Made by a program: the position numbers and the translations under genes
Shown: positions 4,314-5,349 of the stretch, one piece after another
Layout of the letters: the number at the start of each line of letters is the position of its first letter
Position numbering within the stretch: the first letter of the stretch is position 1
The notes under the pieces: generated by a model
The model's input: only the letters and a program-made list of their open reading frames with translations
Databases searched by the model: none
What the model was told of the DNA's origin: nothing
Assembly: GCA_031264545.1 (NCBI GenBank)
Contig: JAISDV010000208.1
Coordinates: forward strand, 1 to 5,349
Reading direction: 5' to 3'
DNA from: Oscillospiraceae bacterium
Lineage (GTDB): Bacteria > Bacillota > Clostridia > Oscillospirales > Oscillospiraceae
Length of the DNA: 5,349 nt

Positions 4314-5213
4314 ATGCGATTCGTCGACTATGTCATTCCGGTCATACTCCTTCTTATCGCAATCATCGTCCTTGTGCGTAATATCCGCGTCGTTCCGCAG
4401 GCGCAGGCCTATGTCATCGAGCGTCTCGGCGCCTACAGCGCGACCTGGCATGTCGGTTTGCATTTCAAAATACCCTTCATCGAAACCGTGGCTAAGAGAG
4501 TTTCGCTCAAGGAACAGGTGTATGATTTTCCGCCCCAGCCGGTGATCACCAAGGACAATGTCACTATGCAGATTGACACCGTTCTGTATTTTGAAATCAC
4601 CGATCCCAAGCTCTATACTTACGGCGTCGAGAACCCATTGAACGCGATTGAGAACCTGTCCGCAACGACCCTTCGTAATATCATCGGGGATCTCGAGCTT
4701 GACCAGACGCTTACCAGCCGCGATGTTATCAATACCCAAATGCGCACCATTCTCGATGATGCGACAGATCCGTGGGGCATCAAGGTCAACCGTGTGGAGC
4801 TGAAAAACATTCTGCCTCCGCGTGAGATTCAGGATGCGATGGAAAAGCAGATGAAGGCGGAGCGCGAGCGCCGCGAGGCTATATTGCGGGCGGAGGGCGC
4901 AAAAAATTCCGCGATCCTGATCGCAGAGGGTGAAAAGGAGGCCGCGATCCTCCGTGCGGATGCGCAGAAGCAGACGCAGATACTTCACGCGGAAGGTGAG
5001 GCCGAGGCGATCCTCAAGGTCCAGACGGCGACCGCCGAGGGTATCCGCCGGATCAACGAGAGTATGCCGACGGAGGCGGTCATTAAGCTCAAGGCGCTCG
5101 AAGCCTTCGCTGCGGCCGCGGACGGCAAGGCCACCAAGCTCATCATTCCCTCGGAAATACAGGGGCTTGCCGGACTGGCCGCCTCATTCAAGGAGCTGAT
5201 GACGAGCCCCTGA
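4314..5213 (+). CDS. SPFH/band 7 membrane protein, QmcA/paraslipin type
   Basis: The 299-residue product has one N-terminal membrane helix (about 7-21). The SPFH domain follows, beginning NIRVVPQAQAYVIERLGAYS (23-42), with HVGLHFKIPFIETVAKRVSLKEQ, the DFPPQPVITKDNV segment and TLRNIIGDLELDQTLTSRD, all standard for QmcA/stomatin-like proteins. NILPPREIQDAMEKQMKAERERR leads into a long coiled coil with AEG-rich 11-residue repeats (190-233), and a small hydrophobic C-terminus ends the chain. Such proteins form large membrane cages or microdomains, often regulating membrane proteases. HflC is a relative, but the continuous AEGE repeats favour QmcA. The ATG at 4314 has GAAAGGA six bases upstream. 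It pairs naturally with the NfeD gene just upstream. No U-rich terminator follows; a weak CTGAC-GCT-GTCAG hairpin (5210-5222) spans the stop. Confidence 0.95.
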   Translation: MRFVDYVIPVILLLIAIIVLVRNIRVVPQAQAYVIERLGAYSATWHVGLHFKIPFIETVAKRVSLKEQVYDFPPQPVITKDNVTMQIDTVLYFEITDPKLYTYGVENPLNAIENLSATTLRNIIGDLELDQTLTSRDVINTQMRTILDDATDPWGIKVNRVELKNILPPREIQDAMEKQMKAERERREAILRAEGAKNSAILIAEGEKEAAILRADAQKQTQILHAEGEAEAILKVQTATAEGIRRINESMPTEAVIKLKALEAFAAAADGKATKLIIPSEIQGLAGLAASFKELMTSP

Positions 5214-5286
5214 CGCTGTCAGTAAAAGGCGCTGCAAAATTGCCGTAATCCCGCGGGTATGGGCGAATAAGCGAGAGGAACAGGAA

Positions 5287-5349
5287 ATGATGATTAAAAA
5301 CAGATATGCGGCATTGGCATACCGCCTGTCTTGCTTTGTATTCATCCTG
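5287..5349 (+). CDS. Start of an unidentified probable membrane protein (partial, cut by right edge)
   Basis: Twenty-one codons are open to the window edge. They begin with two adjacent ATGs (5287, 5290) after GAGAGGA (5273-5279), a good ribosome site. A short basic head (IKNRYAALAYR) leads into a hydrophobic stretch (LSCFVFIL), which looks like the beginning of an inner-membrane helix. The YRL start with an adjoining hydrophobic run faintly recalls Pr6Pr-type membrane proteins, but too little is present to name it. The 73-base gap after the SPFH gene has no convincing terminator or promoter, so it may belong to the same transcript. The gap also holds an 8-bp GC palindrome (CCCGCGGG, 5250-5257). 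Confidence 0.6.
   Translation, partial: MMIKNRYAALAYRLSCFVFIL

Noticed and set aside
4182..4988. A 268-codon open frame on the minus strand, antisense to the SPFH gene
   Set aside because: It mirrors a clearly recognised gene and shows no domain of its own.
5210..5257. CTGAC-GCT-GTCAG hairpin and CCCGCGGG palindrome after the SPFH gene as a terminator
   Set aside because: Both stems are short and neither is followed by a U run.

Overview
The window most resembles the chromosome of a moderately GC-rich member of the Clostridia (Firmicutes; Oscillospirales-like is my best guess). The reasons are a YerC-type TrpR-like regulator, a TatD-associated type of radical SAM protein, an ECF-type S component, a PurA of the clostridial sequence type, and purine-rich Shine-Dalgarno sites before most genes. 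No rRNA, tRNA, CRISPR array, insertion sequence or phage gene is visible. This looks like a housekeeping/accessory border region rather than a mobile island.

Layout: two gene blocks diverge from a regulatory region at about 2195-2459. Leftward (minus strand) run yerC (TrpR-like DNA-binding protein), a YqeM-like SAM-dependent methyltransferase, a small six-helix membrane protein resembling ECF transporter S components, and a radical SAM protein cut by the left edge. The last two are separated by one base, so they are probably translated together. A 30-bp AT-rich palindrome lies between yerC and the methyltransferase and may be a terminator or attenuator.

Rightward (plus strand) run purA (adenylosuccinate synthase), a short NfeD-family membrane protein, an SPFH/band 7 (QmcA-like) protein, and the first 21 codons of another likely membrane protein cut by the right edge. 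I see no convincing terminator between these genes, so they may form one transcript. NfeD and SPFH proteins are classic partners in membrane microdomain or quality-control complexes. purA has a clear sigma-A-type promoter and an untranslated leader with a strong hairpin.

The points most worth following are the coupled radical SAM/S-component pair of unknown substrate, the unusual active-site residues of this PurA type, the purA leader hairpin with a competing pairing partner, and the placement of a TrpR-like regulator back-to-back with purA. None of these proves a new system. All family assignments are from reading the translations by eye, without database searches.
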